A DNA stretch of 15,063 nucleotides from positions 1 to 15,063 of the forward strand of contig CAJUIJ010000021.1 of the NCBI GenBank assembly GCA_910586175.1, in the 5' to 3' direction. The DNA is from an uncultured Muribaculaceae bacterium. GTDB taxonomy: Bacteria; Bacteroidota; Bacteroidia; Bacteroidales; Muribaculaceae. The stretch's first letter is position 1. Each line of letters begins with the position of its first letter. Under the pieces are notes generated by a model. That model was not told the DNA's origin and did no database searches. It worked only from the letters and a program-made list of their open reading frames with translations. The translations under genes and the position numbers were made by a program. Of this stretch, positions 1 to 7,421 are shown one piece after another.

Positions 1-379
1 GCACCACGCGTCGCAGCGAGTCGCACTCGGCAAAGGCGTATGACTCCAATTCAGCCACACTCGACGGCAACACAGCATCGCGAAGCTTGGTGCAGAAGCT
101 GAAAGCATTCGACCCCACATGAGTCACCCCACGTGGCACTTCGATGCGCCTGAGTTCTCCACAATATGCAAAAGCATGAGCCTGTATATCGCGAACCCGC
201 ACCGGAGCCTCAAACCGCACACTATGAAAGTCCGAACGCCAGCTGAAAGCGTCCCGGCCTATCACCTCAGTGCCGCCGGGTATCACCAGAACCGAGTCAA
301 CCACCACCCAGGTTCTCCCCGAAAAAGCATGAAGACTCAAAAATAAAAAGAACAAAATCCCTAAAAAGCGACGCGACAT
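1..379 (-). CDS. BspA-like leucine-rich repeat surface protein, N-terminal part
   Basis: The frame is open from an ATG at 379 to the window edge, so about 126 residues are visible and the C-terminus is missing. Residues 1-20 (MSRRFLGILFFLFLSLHAFS) form a signal peptide with two arginines and a hydrophobic core, so export is expected. From about residue 60 there are repeats of the LRR_5 (Treponema pallidum/BspA) type: 'AFAYCGELRRIEVPRGVTHV' is followed by 'AFSFCTKLRDAVLPSSVAEL' and then 'AFAECDSLRRVV'. Proteins of this family are secreted or surface-attached, and some mediate adhesion; the ligand here is unknown. The start lies 8 bp after the stop of the membrane protein upstream, so it is probably the last visible gene of the tsaE-birA run. 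The frame and repeat type are clear; the function is not. Confidence 0.82.
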   Translation of the reverse strand, partial: MSRRFLGILFFLFLSLHAFSGRTWVVVDSVLVIPGGTEVIGRDAFSWRSDFHSVRFEAPVRVRDIQAHAFAYCGELRRIEVPRGVTHVGSNAFSFCTKLRDAVLPSSVAELESYAFAECDSLRRVV

Positions 380-387
380 ACCAAAAA

Positions 388-945
388 TTATTTAGGGGGC
401 AAAATATCTTCAGGCTTGACCGAATCGACGGCTGTGACAAGCACCTTGGTATCGCCACGCCACGGCATTCCCACATGATAGCGGCGGTAATGCACCCTGA
501 CAGGCAAGTTGGCATAGTGCATACGCACCATATCGGCTGCCACTGACGGATCAGTCGTGCTGAACACGAAGTCCGACTCATACACCCGGGTCGTGTCCAT
601 CAGGTTCTTGTATGGCAGAAGCACACCCTCGAATGTGGTGAATACTTCCCCCCGCTTCTCAATATTATCAATATAGCCCGACTGAGTGGCCTCCTGCACA
701 TACGGATGAAAGCACCTGAGCCAAAGCACCCACAGCAAGCCGGCCACTATGCCCGCAATCAGCACCCACGCCCACAGCTTCCAGTTGACGCGTCCCGATG
801 GCTTCAGATGCTCAAACTCATCTTCCGGCTCTTCCCAATAGCGGGGGTCATCGGGTGTATAGACCGGCTTCTTCGGCTCCTCCACCTTCTCCGGCACCTC
901 GGAGTTCTCAAAGAAATCCTCTTTCTCGTTATCGTCAAAATTCAT
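388..945 (-). CDS. Conserved single-pass membrane protein of unknown function
   Basis: This protein has 185 residues. Residues 1-50 are very acidic and rich in Glu, Asp and Pro (EKEDFFENSEVPEKVEEPKK) and are predicted cytoplasmic. One transmembrane helix lies at about residues 56-76 (KLWAWVLIAGIVAGLLWVLW). A basic C-terminal domain of about 105 residues follows, with the stretches 'GYIDNIEKRGEVFTTFEGVL' and 'LPYKNLMDTTRVYESDFVFS'. It resembles a conserved Bacteroidales family with no established role; I assign none. There is a 60-bp gap from the flippase-like gene upstream, and the LRR gene starts 8 bp downstream. The coding call is well supported by domain architecture and gene spacing. Confidence 0.8.
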   Translation of the reverse strand: MNFDDNEKEDFFENSEVPEKVEEPKKPVYTPDDPRYWEEPEDEFEHLKPSGRVNWKLWAWVLIAGIVAGLLWVLWLRCFHPYVQEATQSGYIDNIEKRGEVFTTFEGVLLPYKNLMDTTRVYESDFVFSTTDPSVAADMVRMHYANLPVRVHYRRYHVGMPWRGDTKVLVTAVDSVKPEDILPPK

Positions 946-1005
946 ATATCTCTTCTTTATTGGTTAATATGAATTAATGAAGTTAATACTCCTAATAACT
1001 CACAA

Positions 1006-2034
1006 CTATGACTTAGCACTTCTTTTGCGTCCCGACACCGAGATATAGATCATCGTGTAGATGCCGAGCAGTATCAGCATAACGGTCTGTCCGGACCATT
1101 GCAGCATCGAGAATGCAGTGCCTTGCGCATCGCTGATGCCATACACGGCGAGGCCGAACATCACAGCGATATTCCACGGGCCCAGACCGCCGTTGCTCGG
1201 CACTGCCATACCGATCGAACTGAGCACAAATGCCACCAAGCATGGCGTAAGTCCAAACGCAAGGCCGGGTTCGGAGCAAAGCTCACGGGTGAAGGGAAAT
1301 GCAAAAAACGCCACATACAGCTGCACATAATAGCAACCCCATATGCAGAGCGTATAGCCGATAAATTTCCACTTGCCATGCATCGTGGCTATCGATGCAA
1401 ACCCTTTCCACATCTCCCCGATCCATTGCCTGGTCTTGGCCACGGGGCCCAAGTTGCGCCCCAAGGTGAAGATGGCCCACACCAAGGCCACACTCCCGAA
1501 CACTACCGTCCATGTCCAAGGATTCTTGAAGGTGTCCACAAGTCCGGCCCCGATAGGATATTTCACCAAGAAAGCCTCTATGGCCGGCGTAGCCACCACA
1601 AATGTGAGAAGCGTGAGCAGCAGCACTATCAACGTGTCGGAGAGCCTGTCGGCCACCATCGAGCCGACCACCGTGGTGAATGGCTTGTGCTCCCTGCCGG
1701 CTATGTAGCTGCAACGCCATATCTCACCGAGACGCGGAAACACCAAGTTGAGCGCATAAGTGCCGAATATAGAGCATATCAATGCCATCAGGGGTGGCCT
1801 TATGCCGAGGCTGCGGAGCTGTATCTGCCAGCGCAATGCCCTGAAGATATGGCTGAACACGCTGATAACCATCGCCGCCAATATCCACCAATAGTCCACA
1901 CCATGCGTCACTATCTCCCACATGTCGGAGAAGTTCACCTTCTTGAACATGTAAGTGACCAACAATATAGTGAGTGCCAAAGGCAACAGCCAGCGCACCA
2001 CATACGACACTATCTTCTTTACATTAACCATCAC
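1006..2034 (-). CDS. Flippase-like integral membrane protein (LPG synthase TM / UPF0104 family)
   Basis: The protein has 342 residues and about eight hydrophobic segments, starting with 'WLLPLALTILLVTYMF' near the N-terminus. It carries features of the lysylphosphatidylglycerol synthase transmembrane-region family (PF03706): the 'NLVFPRLGEIWRC' segment, matching the R-x-GE-x-x-R signature, and the C-terminal 'PSNGGLGPWN' glycine-rich loop. There is no soluble aminoacyltransferase domain, so it is not a full MprF. Members of this family are thought to move or modify lipid-linked compounds, but the substrate cannot be read from sequence. Its start overlaps the birA stop by 4 bp (2031-2034), which indicates translational coupling. 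The family call is good; the biochemical role is open. Confidence 0.87.
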   Translation of the reverse strand: MMVNVKKIVSYVVRWLLPLALTILLVTYMFKKVNFSDMWEIVTHGVDYWWILAAMVISVFSHIFRALRWQIQLRSLGIRPPLMALICSIFGTYALNLVFPRLGEIWRCSYIAGREHKPFTTVVGSMVADRLSDTLIVLLLTLLTFVVATPAIEAFLVKYPIGAGLVDTFKNPWTWTVVFGSVALVWAIFTLGRNLGPVAKTRQWIGEMWKGFASIATMHGKWKFIGYTLCIWGCYYVQLYVAFFAFPFTRELCSEPGLAFGLTPCLVAFVLSSIGMAVPSNGGLGPWNIAVMFGLAVYGISDAQGTAFSMLQWSGQTVMLILLGIYTMIYISVSGRKRSAKS

Positions 2035-2765
2035 AGCACAAATTCGATTTCCTTAAACATATATTCCCCGCTCTGCCCCGTCGCGACATCGCTGACCCTC
2101 AATGGTCCGAGTGCCGACACATCCTCTATCACGCCTGCAAACTCATGGGCATCACCCCGCCGTCTGAAAGGGTGCACGCCCTCGCGGCGCCAAAGCCGCG
2201 ACTTGAACTCCGAGTGCATCTGCCGGCGAGCATCCGCATCGCCAAGCGCATTGAGCCGACGCTCCAGACTCACTCCCACTCCGGCTGCCACGCGGTTGAG
2301 CACATACTCCTCGCCGGTGAGCTGTCGCATCGACACCGGATTAGGCGCATCACTTCGGAAGTCTGTCTGGTTCACGTTGAGCCCCACGCCGATACGTGTC
2401 TGCTCTATACTGCTACCCGTGAGCGAATGCTCTATCAAGATACCCGAAATCTTACGGTCGCCCACATATATGTCGTTGGGCCATTTCACCTCAGCCTCTA
2501 TACCTTCGTCGCGAAGAAAATCGGCCACACCCAATGCCACAGCCTCGCTTATGGCAAATTGCTCCACCGGAGCGACCGGCAATCTACGCGCCAGCAGGGT
2601 GAAGGTGAGATTTTTGCCCGGCTCTGACTCCCACGAATTGCCGCGCTGGCCACGGCCCGCAGTCTGCGAATGCGCCGCAACCATCGTCATGTCGTCAAGT
2701 TCCTCGCCATGCCGCGACACGTAACTGTTGGTCGAGTCTATCTCTTCAAGTATTATATATTTCAT
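2031..2765 (-). CDS. birA: Biotin--[acetyl-CoA-carboxylase] ligase (monofunctional BirA)
   Basis: BirA activates biotin with ATP to biotinyl-AMP and transfers it to the acceptor lysine of biotin carboxyl carrier domains. The 244 residues carry the catalytic-domain signatures: 'STN' at 11-13, the biotinyl-AMP loop GRGQRGNSW at 37-45, KWPND at 94-98, KISGILIE at 105-112 and 'IGVGLNVNQ'. There is no N-terminal winged-helix DNA-binding domain, so this is a group I ligase that should not act as the biotin repressor. A short C-terminal SH3-like domain follows (about residues 195-244). The start is 30 bp downstream of the tsaE stop, and the last 4 bp overlap the flippase-like gene. Confidence 0.96.
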   Translation of the reverse strand: MKYIILEEIDSTNSYVSRHGEELDDMTMVAAHSQTAGRGQRGNSWESEPGKNLTFTLLARRLPVAPVEQFAISEAVALGVADFLRDEGIEAEVKWPNDIYVGDRKISGILIEHSLTGSSIEQTRIGVGLNVNQTDFRSDAPNPVSMRQLTGEEYVLNRVAAGVGVSLERRLNALGDADARRQMHSEFKSRLWRREGVHPFRRRGDAHEFAGVIEDVSALGPLRVSDVATGQSGEYMFKEIEFVL

Positions 2766-2795
2766 CGTCTGTCGTTTTGGGTTACACGGCGATTC

Positions 2796-3212
2796 TCAAT
2801 CTTCCACGCTGATGACACGCGTGCCATCATCTTCCACCATTATACGCACCACCACGGTGTCGTCGGGCAGAAATGCCTCCACATTGCCGGCCCATTCCAT
2901 CAGGCAGAGAGCATCCGTATCAAAGTAGTCTTCAAGCCCTAAATCAATGGCCTGCGCCACACTGTCGATACGATAGAAATCAAAATGGTATATACGCTTT
3001 CCATCCAAGGTCTCATACTGGTTCACGATGCTGAACGTAGGAGACGTGACATCATCCTCCACGCCGAGCACTCTACCTATGGCCGCAGTCAGGGTGGTCT
3101 TGCCTGCCCCCATCGGCCCCTCGAGCACCACGTGCCGTCTGTCACCAAGAGCGGCGAGAAGCTCTCGCGCAGACGCATCTATGTCGCGCTCATCTTTTAT
3201 GTATATTTCCAT
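2796..3212 (-). CDS. tsaE: tRNA threonylcarbamoyladenosine biosynthesis ATPase TsaE
   Basis: TsaE is the ATPase that cycles the TsaB-TsaD complex during synthesis of N6-threonylcarbamoyladenosine at A37 of ANN-decoding tRNAs. The 138 residues match the usual family length. Visible motifs are Walker A GPMGAGKTT (32-40), SPTFSIVNQY (57-66), HFDFYR (76-81) and LMEW (104-107), all diagnostic of the family. It is the first gene of the minus-strand run and diverges from the dehydrogenase gene on the other strand. A possible -7 box TAAATTTG lies at 3239-3232, giving a very short leader. One of its likely targets, a tRNA-Thr, is also encoded in this window at 14364-14437. Confidence 0.96.
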   Translation of the reverse strand: MEIYIKDERDIDASARELLAALGDRRHVVLEGPMGAGKTTLTAAIGRVLGVEDDVTSPTFSIVNQYETLDGKRIYHFDFYRIDSVAQAIDLGLEDYFDTDALCLMEWAGNVEAFLPDDTVVVRIMVEDDGTRVISVED

Positions 3213-3231
3213 GTTTTTTCACTTAATCATG

Positions 3232-3260
3232 CAAATTTAGCGATTTTTTGATTAAATTTG
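3232..3260. promoter_or_regulatory. Possible divergent promoter between tsaE and the dehydrogenase gene
   Basis: The same octamer TAAATTTG, a match to the Bacteroidetes -7 element TAnnTTTG, occurs once on each strand: minus at 3239-3232 (towards tsaE) and plus at 3253-3260 (towards the dehydrogenase). Neither has a convincing TTTG/TTG element 19-20 bp upstream, so support is partial. The intergenic region is AT-rich, which raises the chance of a random match. Confidence 0.4.
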
Positions 3261-3346
3261 TTGTTTGAATGGTTTATATATCATTATTGACCTTCTTTTT
3301 CTCTCGCCTCCACTTTTTTTTCACTCTAAAAACTAATGAAAACTCA

Positions 3347-3382
3347 CCCCGCTGCACACCAACAATCGTGGCCAAGGCGGGG
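3347..3382 (+). promoter_or_regulatory. GC-rich hairpin in the leader of the dehydrogenase gene
   Basis: CCCCGC at 3347-3352 can pair with GCGGGG at 3377-3382 (plus one G-U pair), enclosing about 24 nt. It is followed after about 17 nt by a run of A residues ending at the ATG at 3408. It stands out from the AT-rich surroundings. I do not recognise it as a known riboswitch. The same stretch is also open in frame with the gene, so it could instead encode a 24-residue N-terminal extension. Confidence 0.4.
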
Positions 3383-3407
3383 CTACAGTTTACCTATTAA
3401 AAAAAAC

Positions 3408-4619
3408 ATGGGAAAAGTCATGATTATCGGCGCCGGTGGCGTCGGAACCGTAGTGGCGCATAAGTGCGCCCAGCACCCCGAGGTGTTCAGCGAGATTGTA
3501 CTTGCATCGCGCACCAAGTCGAAATGTGATGCCATCGCCAAGAAGGTGGCCGAACGCACCGGTGTCAAGATTCTCACCGACTCTGTCGATGCCGACTCTG
3601 TGCCTCAGCTTTGCGAGCTCTTCAACCGTCATCATCCGGCACTCGTCATCAACGTCGCCCTCCCCTATCAGGACCTCACCATCATGGAGGCTTGCCTGCA
3701 GTGCGGCGTGAACTACCTCGACACTGCCAATTACGAACCCAAGGATGAGGCTCACTTCGAATATAGCTGGCAATGGGCTTTCCGCGACCGTTTCGAGAAG
3801 GCCGGACTCACCGCCATACTTGGCTGCGGCTTCGACCCCGGTGTATCTGCCGTCTTCGTGGCTTATGCCGCCAAGCACCATTTCTCTGAAATGCGCTATC
3901 TCGACATCGTGGACTGCAACGCCGGCAACCACGGAAAGGCTTTCGCCACCAATTTCAACCCCGAAATCAATATCCGCGAAATCACCCAGAAGGGCAAGTA
4001 TTGGCTGGATGGCAAGTGGGTGGAGACCGAAAACCTCGAGATACACAAGCCGCTTAACTATCCCAACATAGGCGAGCGCGAGAGCTACCTGCTCTATCAT
4101 GAGGAGCTGGAGAGCCTCGTTATCAATTTCCCGACTATCCGCCGCGCCCGTTTCTGGATGACTTTCGGTCAGGAATATCTCACTCACCTGCGCGTAATCC
4201 AGGATATAGGCATGGCCCGCATCGACCCGGTGATGTATAACGGACAGGAGATTATCCCAATCCAGTTCCTCAAGGCCGTGCTCCCTGACCCCGGTTCGCT
4301 CGGAGAGAACTATACCGGTGAGACTTCGATAGGCTGCCGCATCTCCGGTCTCGACAAGCAGGGCAAGGAGTCAACTTATTACATCTACAACAATTGCTCC
4401 CACCAGGCCGCATATCAGGAGACCGGCGCACAGGCCGTGAGCTACACCACCGGTGTGCCTGCCATGGTAGGCGCCTTGATGTTCATGACCGGCAAGTGGG
4501 TGATGCCCGGAGTGCATAATGTGGAGGAATTCGACCCGGATCCGTTCCTCTCAACTCTCGCTGAGAATGGACTCCCCTGGCACGTCATAGTCGACGGCGA
4601 CCTCGAGTTTAACGACTGA
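3408..4619 (+). CDS. Saccharopine dehydrogenase family protein, probable carboxy(nor)spermidine dehydrogenase
   Basis: The 403-residue product begins MGKVMIIGAGGVG, a Rossmann NAD(P)-binding motif (GAGGVG at 8-13). It then has typical family blocks: 'VINVALPYQDLTIMEACLQC', 'LDTANYEP', 'GCGFDPGVSAVFVAYA', 'CNAGNHGKAFATNFNPEINI' and 'TGVPAMVGALM'. These match the carboxynorspermidine/carboxyspermidine dehydrogenase (CASDH) branch, which condenses aspartate semialdehyde with a diamine in the alternative polyamine pathway common in gut Bacteroidales. Its usual partner, the decarboxylase NspC, is not in the window. I chose the ATG at 3408 because the Rossmann strand begins there; an in-frame ATG at 3336 would add a 24-residue proline- and arginine-rich stretch not expected in the family. 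A true saccharopine dehydrogenase is less likely. Confidence 0.88.
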   Translation: MGKVMIIGAGGVGTVVAHKCAQHPEVFSEIVLASRTKSKCDAIAKKVAERTGVKILTDSVDADSVPQLCELFNRHHPALVINVALPYQDLTIMEACLQCGVNYLDTANYEPKDEAHFEYSWQWAFRDRFEKAGLTAILGCGFDPGVSAVFVAYAAKHHFSEMRYLDIVDCNAGNHGKAFATNFNPEINIREITQKGKYWLDGKWVETENLEIHKPLNYPNIGERESYLLYHEELESLVINFPTIRRARFWMTFGQEYLTHLRVIQDIGMARIDPVMYNGQEIIPIQFLKAVLPDPGSLGENYTGETSIGCRISGLDKQGKESTYYIYNNCSHQAAYQETGAQAVSYTTGVPAMVGALMFMTGKWVMPGVHNVEEFDPDPFLSTLAENGLPWHVIVDGDLEFND

Positions 4620-4632
4620 TTTGAAATCTCAT

Positions 4633-7062
4633 ATGAAATCCTACATCCCGTTTTTGACACTCGGCGCCCTTGCCCTCAGCGCAGTGGCTGCCACCATGCC
4701 TGCACCCGGCTCTATCTCTACATCCGGCAAGTCTACCCTCATAGGCACCGACAATGGCACTGTGGCCATAACCCCTATCACCCCCGATATTTTCAAGGTG
4801 TCGCGCATACCCACCGGCACCCGCTCCTTCAGCTTCCCCCGCTCTCAGGCCTCCGTGCTTTCTCCGGATAATGACGGCATAGCGTGGTTTGCCTCTCCCG
4901 AGGAGGTGAAGTTCTCATCGGGCAGCCTTACGCTCCTCGTGGACCGCAAGTCGGGGCGCACCCGCTTCATCAACGCCGAGGGCGACACAATCCTCGCCGA
5001 AGCATCCGGTGTCAACAATTCAGGTGACATCAAGACCATCTCGCTGCTCAACAATGTGGCCCAGAATTTCTACGGCGCAGGCGAGCGCGGCCATTCTCTT
5101 TGCCTCAACGGCGACACCCTCTCGATGTATAACCGTCAGAACTATGGCTACACAGGCTCTGACCCGCGCCTGTCGCAGATGGGCATATCCACCCCCTGGC
5201 TCGTGAGTGACGCCGGTTATGGTGTCCTCTTTGACGATTACAATAAGGCGCAGCTCGTGGTAGGCAACGACTCTATAGTCTATTCTTCCCGGACCCCGAA
5301 GTTCCTCAGCTATTATTTCGTGAACGGCAATGGCTCTCTGGCCGAAGCCACAGGACAGTTCGCGCGACTAACCGGCAACCAGCCCTTGCCTCCTTTCTGG
5401 ACATTAGGCTATATCACATCGAAATATGGATACCACAACGAGAAGGAGACACTCGGCGCAATCGACTCGCTCAAACAGCGCGGATATCCTGTAGACGGCG
5501 TAGTGCTCGACCTCTATTGGTATGGCAAGGAGACCGACATGGGCCGCCTCGAATGGAATAAGGAGCAGTTTCCAGACCATAAGCAGATGCTCGACTCTCT
5601 GCGCGGCATGGGTGTCAACACTGTGCTTATCAACCAGCCTTACATCAACAAGATCGGAGCAATCGACAATTATAACACCCTGGCGGAAGCAGGCCTTCTC
5701 GCCAAGGACAAGGATGGCAATGTGCATGACGTCACGACATGGGTCGGCGACGCCGGCATGTTCGACATGGCCAACCCCAAGACTCAAGCTTGGCTCTGGA
5801 ACCGCCTCAAGGGCCTGACAGCCGAAGGTGTGGCCGGATGGTGGGGTGACCTCGGCGAACCCGAAGTGCACCCTCTCACCATAGTGCAAGCCAATGGCGA
5901 GACTGCCTCACAGTTTCACAACGTATGGGGCAATATATGGTCTAAAACCATTTATGACGGCCTGCGCAAGGATTTCCCCGACATGCGCCCGATGCTGATG
6001 ATGCGTGGTGGCACCACCGGTCTGCAACGCTATTCGGTATTCCCCTGGACCACCGACGTGTCGCGCAGCTGGGGAGGCTTCGAACCTCAGGTGAAGCTGA
6101 TGCTCAATTCCGGTCTCTCAGGTCTCGGATACATGGGTTCTGACGTGGGCGGCTTCGCCGTAGACCCCGCCGACCCCTATCAGCCTGAACTATATGTGCG
6201 CTGGCTCCAGATGGGCACTTTCTCGCCCATGCTCCGCACACATGCCCAGTTCAAGCCGGAGCCTTACCACTATCCGCAACACAATGACATCATACTCGAT
6301 TTCGTGAAGCAACGCTACCAATGGCTCCCTTATAACTATACACTCGCCTACGAGAACACCACCAAGGGACTGCCGTTGGCACGACCTGTAAATTTCCATT
6401 CCCAAGGAGGCACTGACCCGGCAAACATCACCGACGAATACCTCTGGGGCGAGGATGTGCTCGTGGCACCGGTCTTCAAGAAGGGCGCGCGAGCTCGCAA
6501 GGTCTACTTCCCCTCCGGAAGCAAATGGTATAACTGGAACAACCATGCACTCACTTACAAGGGAGGCACCACCGCAACAGTCAAGGCACCGCTCAGCGAA
6601 CTTCCGATGTTCATAAAGGCCGGCAGCTTCATACCGCAATATATGCAGCCAATCGAGAATGTGGGGCAATATGACCCGAGATTCTTGACAATCACTTACT
6701 TCCCCGATGCAGAGGCTTCGGAGTTCACACTATTCGACGACAACCGCAAGAGCCCCACCTCACTTCAGGATGGTGAATATCAACTCACCACATTCAAGGC
6801 ATCGAGAGAAGGACGCAACATCCGCTTCGACGTGACAAGCGAAGGAGCATACAAGGATATGCCTGAGATGCGACTCTTCACCCTCGAGATAGTGCAAAGC
6901 GCGAAGCCAAAAGCAGTGCTGCTCGATGGTCAAAAACTGATGGAGGTATCCACCCCCAAGGCAATGCGCAACGCCGCCTGGGCCTACCACCCGGCCACCC
7001 GCACCCTCTCAGTGGCCTTCCCCTTCGCCTACAAGCCAACAACCCTGACAGTAGAGCAATAA
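4633..7062 (+). CDS. Secreted alpha-glucosidase-type glycoside hydrolase, family GH31
   Basis: The 809-residue product starts with a signal peptide (MKSYIPFLTLGALALSAVAA), so it should act in the periplasm or on the surface. The order is an N-terminal beta-sandwich (about 30-235), a GH31 (beta/alpha)8 barrel (about 240-590) opening with 'PFWTLGYITSKYGYHNEKET', then C-terminal beta domains including a DUF5110-like part. The probable nucleophile is Asp406 in GWWGDLGEPE and the probable acid/base is Asp475 in PWTTDVSRSWGG; 'GYMGSDVGGF' also fits the family. GH31 enzymes mostly cleave alpha-glucosides, though some are alpha-xylosidases or transglycosylases, and specificity cannot be fixed here. 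The ATG at 4633 is preferred to an in-frame TTG at 4621 because the signal peptide starts there. It lies 13 bp after the dehydrogenase; no SusC/SusD pair is nearby. Confidence 0.93.
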   Translation: MKSYIPFLTLGALALSAVAATMPAPGSISTSGKSTLIGTDNGTVAITPITPDIFKVSRIPTGTRSFSFPRSQASVLSPDNDGIAWFASPEEVKFSSGSLTLLVDRKSGRTRFINAEGDTILAEASGVNNSGDIKTISLLNNVAQNFYGAGERGHSLCLNGDTLSMYNRQNYGYTGSDPRLSQMGISTPWLVSDAGYGVLFDDYNKAQLVVGNDSIVYSSRTPKFLSYYFVNGNGSLAEATGQFARLTGNQPLPPFWTLGYITSKYGYHNEKETLGAIDSLKQRGYPVDGVVLDLYWYGKETDMGRLEWNKEQFPDHKQMLDSLRGMGVNTVLINQPYINKIGAIDNYNTLAEAGLLAKDKDGNVHDVTTWVGDAGMFDMANPKTQAWLWNRLKGLTAEGVAGWWGDLGEPEVHPLTIVQANGETASQFHNVWGNIWSKTIYDGLRKDFPDMRPMLMMRGGTTGLQRYSVFPWTTDVSRSWGGFEPQVKLMLNSGLSGLGYMGSDVGGFAVDPADPYQPELYVRWLQMGTFSPMLRTHAQFKPEPYHYPQHNDIILDFVKQRYQWLPYNYTLAYENTTKGLPLARPVNFHSQGGTDPANITDEYLWGEDVLVAPVFKKGARARKVYFPSGSKWYNWNNHALTYKGGTTATVKAPLSELPMFIKAGSFIPQYMQPIENVGQYDPRFLTITYFPDAEASEFTLFDDNRKSPTSLQDGEYQLTTFKASREGRNIRFDVTSEGAYKDMPEMRLFTLEIVQSAKPKAVLLDGQKLMEVSTPKAMRNAAWAYHPATRTLSVAFPFAYKPTTLTVEQ

Positions 7063-7063
7063 A

Positions 7064-7117
7064 ACCAATAAGCCGAATAGGGCTAATAGGACCAATAAGG
7101 CCAATAGGACTAATAAA
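7064..7117 (+). repeat. Degenerate 9-bp tandem repeat array, left arm
   Basis: Six consecutive 9-mers with consensus RCYAATARG begin 1 bp after the GH31 stop codon: accaataag, ccgaatagg, gctaatagg, accaataag, gccaatagg, actaataaa. They are the reverse-complement type of the units at 7131-7190. Positions 7080-7113 can pair with 7130-7163 to form a 34-bp stem with four mismatches. This is intergenic, and the exact 9-nt period is visible by eye. Confidence 0.85.
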
Positions 7118-7130
7118 CCAGAAAAAATAT

Positions 7131-7190
7131 TAGCCCTATTGGCCTTATTAGCCCTATCAGCCCTATCAGCCCTATTAGCCCTATCAGCCT
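7131..7190 (+). repeat. Degenerate 9-bp tandem repeat array, right arm
   Basis: Six full 9-mers plus a partial one with consensus YAGCCCTAT: tagccctat, tggccttat, tagccctat, cagccctat, cagccctat, tagccctat, cagcct. They face the array at 7064-7117 across a short A-rich spacer (7118-7130). The paired structure could act as a transcription barrier or mRNA 3' stabiliser for the GH31 transcript. It has no T-run behind it on the plus strand, so it is not a standard intrinsic terminator. Confidence 0.85.
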
Positions 7191-7203
7191 AAATAAAAAA
7201 TTA

Positions 7204-7230
7204 TTGCACAAACGTCAAAATTATGTGCAA
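7204..7230. promoter_or_regulatory. Inverted repeat upstream of the acpP promoter (possible operator)
   Basis: TTGCACA (7204-7210) and TGTGCAA (7224-7230) are perfect 7-bp inverted arms with a 13-bp spacer, so their centres are 20 bp apart, on the same face of the helix. The pair lies about 15 bp upstream of the -33 region of the acpP-fabF promoter, a position suited to a dimeric regulator. The regulator is unknown. Confidence 0.45.
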
Positions 7231-7244
7231 AAATTGCGGAAAAA

Positions 7245-7275
7245 TTTCTTTATTAGAATATTTTGATTAACTTTG
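7245..7275 (+). promoter_or_regulatory. acpP-fabF promoter, Bacteroidetes type
   Basis: The -7 element TAACTTTG (7268-7275) matches TAnnTTTG exactly and is followed by C, as is common. TTTC at 7245-7248, 19 bp upstream, is one base off the TTTG -33 element. The predicted transcription start is about 7280-7281, giving a leader of roughly 140 nt before acpP. Confidence 0.7.
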
Positions 7276-7280
7276 CATTC

Positions 7281-7339
7281 TGAATCAGAGTGTATACATA
7301 CGAAACCTGAAAATTCAGACATTGTAACCCTCTGATTCA
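7281..7339 (+). promoter_or_regulatory. 5'-terminal stem-loop in the acpP leader
   Basis: TGAATCAGAG (7281-7290) is perfectly complementary to CTCTGATTCA (7330-7339), a 10-bp stem closing a 39-nt loop. The loop contains a smaller hairpin (CTGA/TCAG at 7307-7318). The stem starts at the predicted transcription start, so the 5' end of the mRNA would be base-paired. A further small hairpin, AAACC/GGTTT, follows at about 7354-7370. It may stabilise the mRNA or serve regulation; I do not recognise a known RNA family. Confidence 0.5.
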
Positions 7340-7421
7340 CAACGCATGCACAAACCCCAACAAGGTTTACAGTGGCATTCTGCAAAGAAATTCAATTAAT
7401 AACTTAAAAAATTTATACGAC

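Noticed and set aside
1099..2724. Long plus-strand open frame of 541 codons
   Set aside because: It lies antisense to the flippase-like gene and most of birA, both of which have clear family motifs. Its translation is rich in His, Arg, Pro and Ser and shows no domain; it results from codon bias of the opposite strand.
3390..4187. Minus-strand open frame of 265 codons
   Set aside because: It is antisense to the dehydrogenase gene, whose Rossmann motif and family blocks are unmistakable. The antisense translation has no recognisable features.
4621..4632. TTG start adding four residues to the GH31 protein
   Set aside because: The ATG at 4633 directly opens a normal signal peptide and leaves a 13-bp gap to the previous stop; no reason to prefer a rare TTG.
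7064..7190. CRISPR-like array
   Set aside because: The units are only 9 bp, directly adjacent and without spacers, and they occur in two opposite orientations; no cas genes are nearby.
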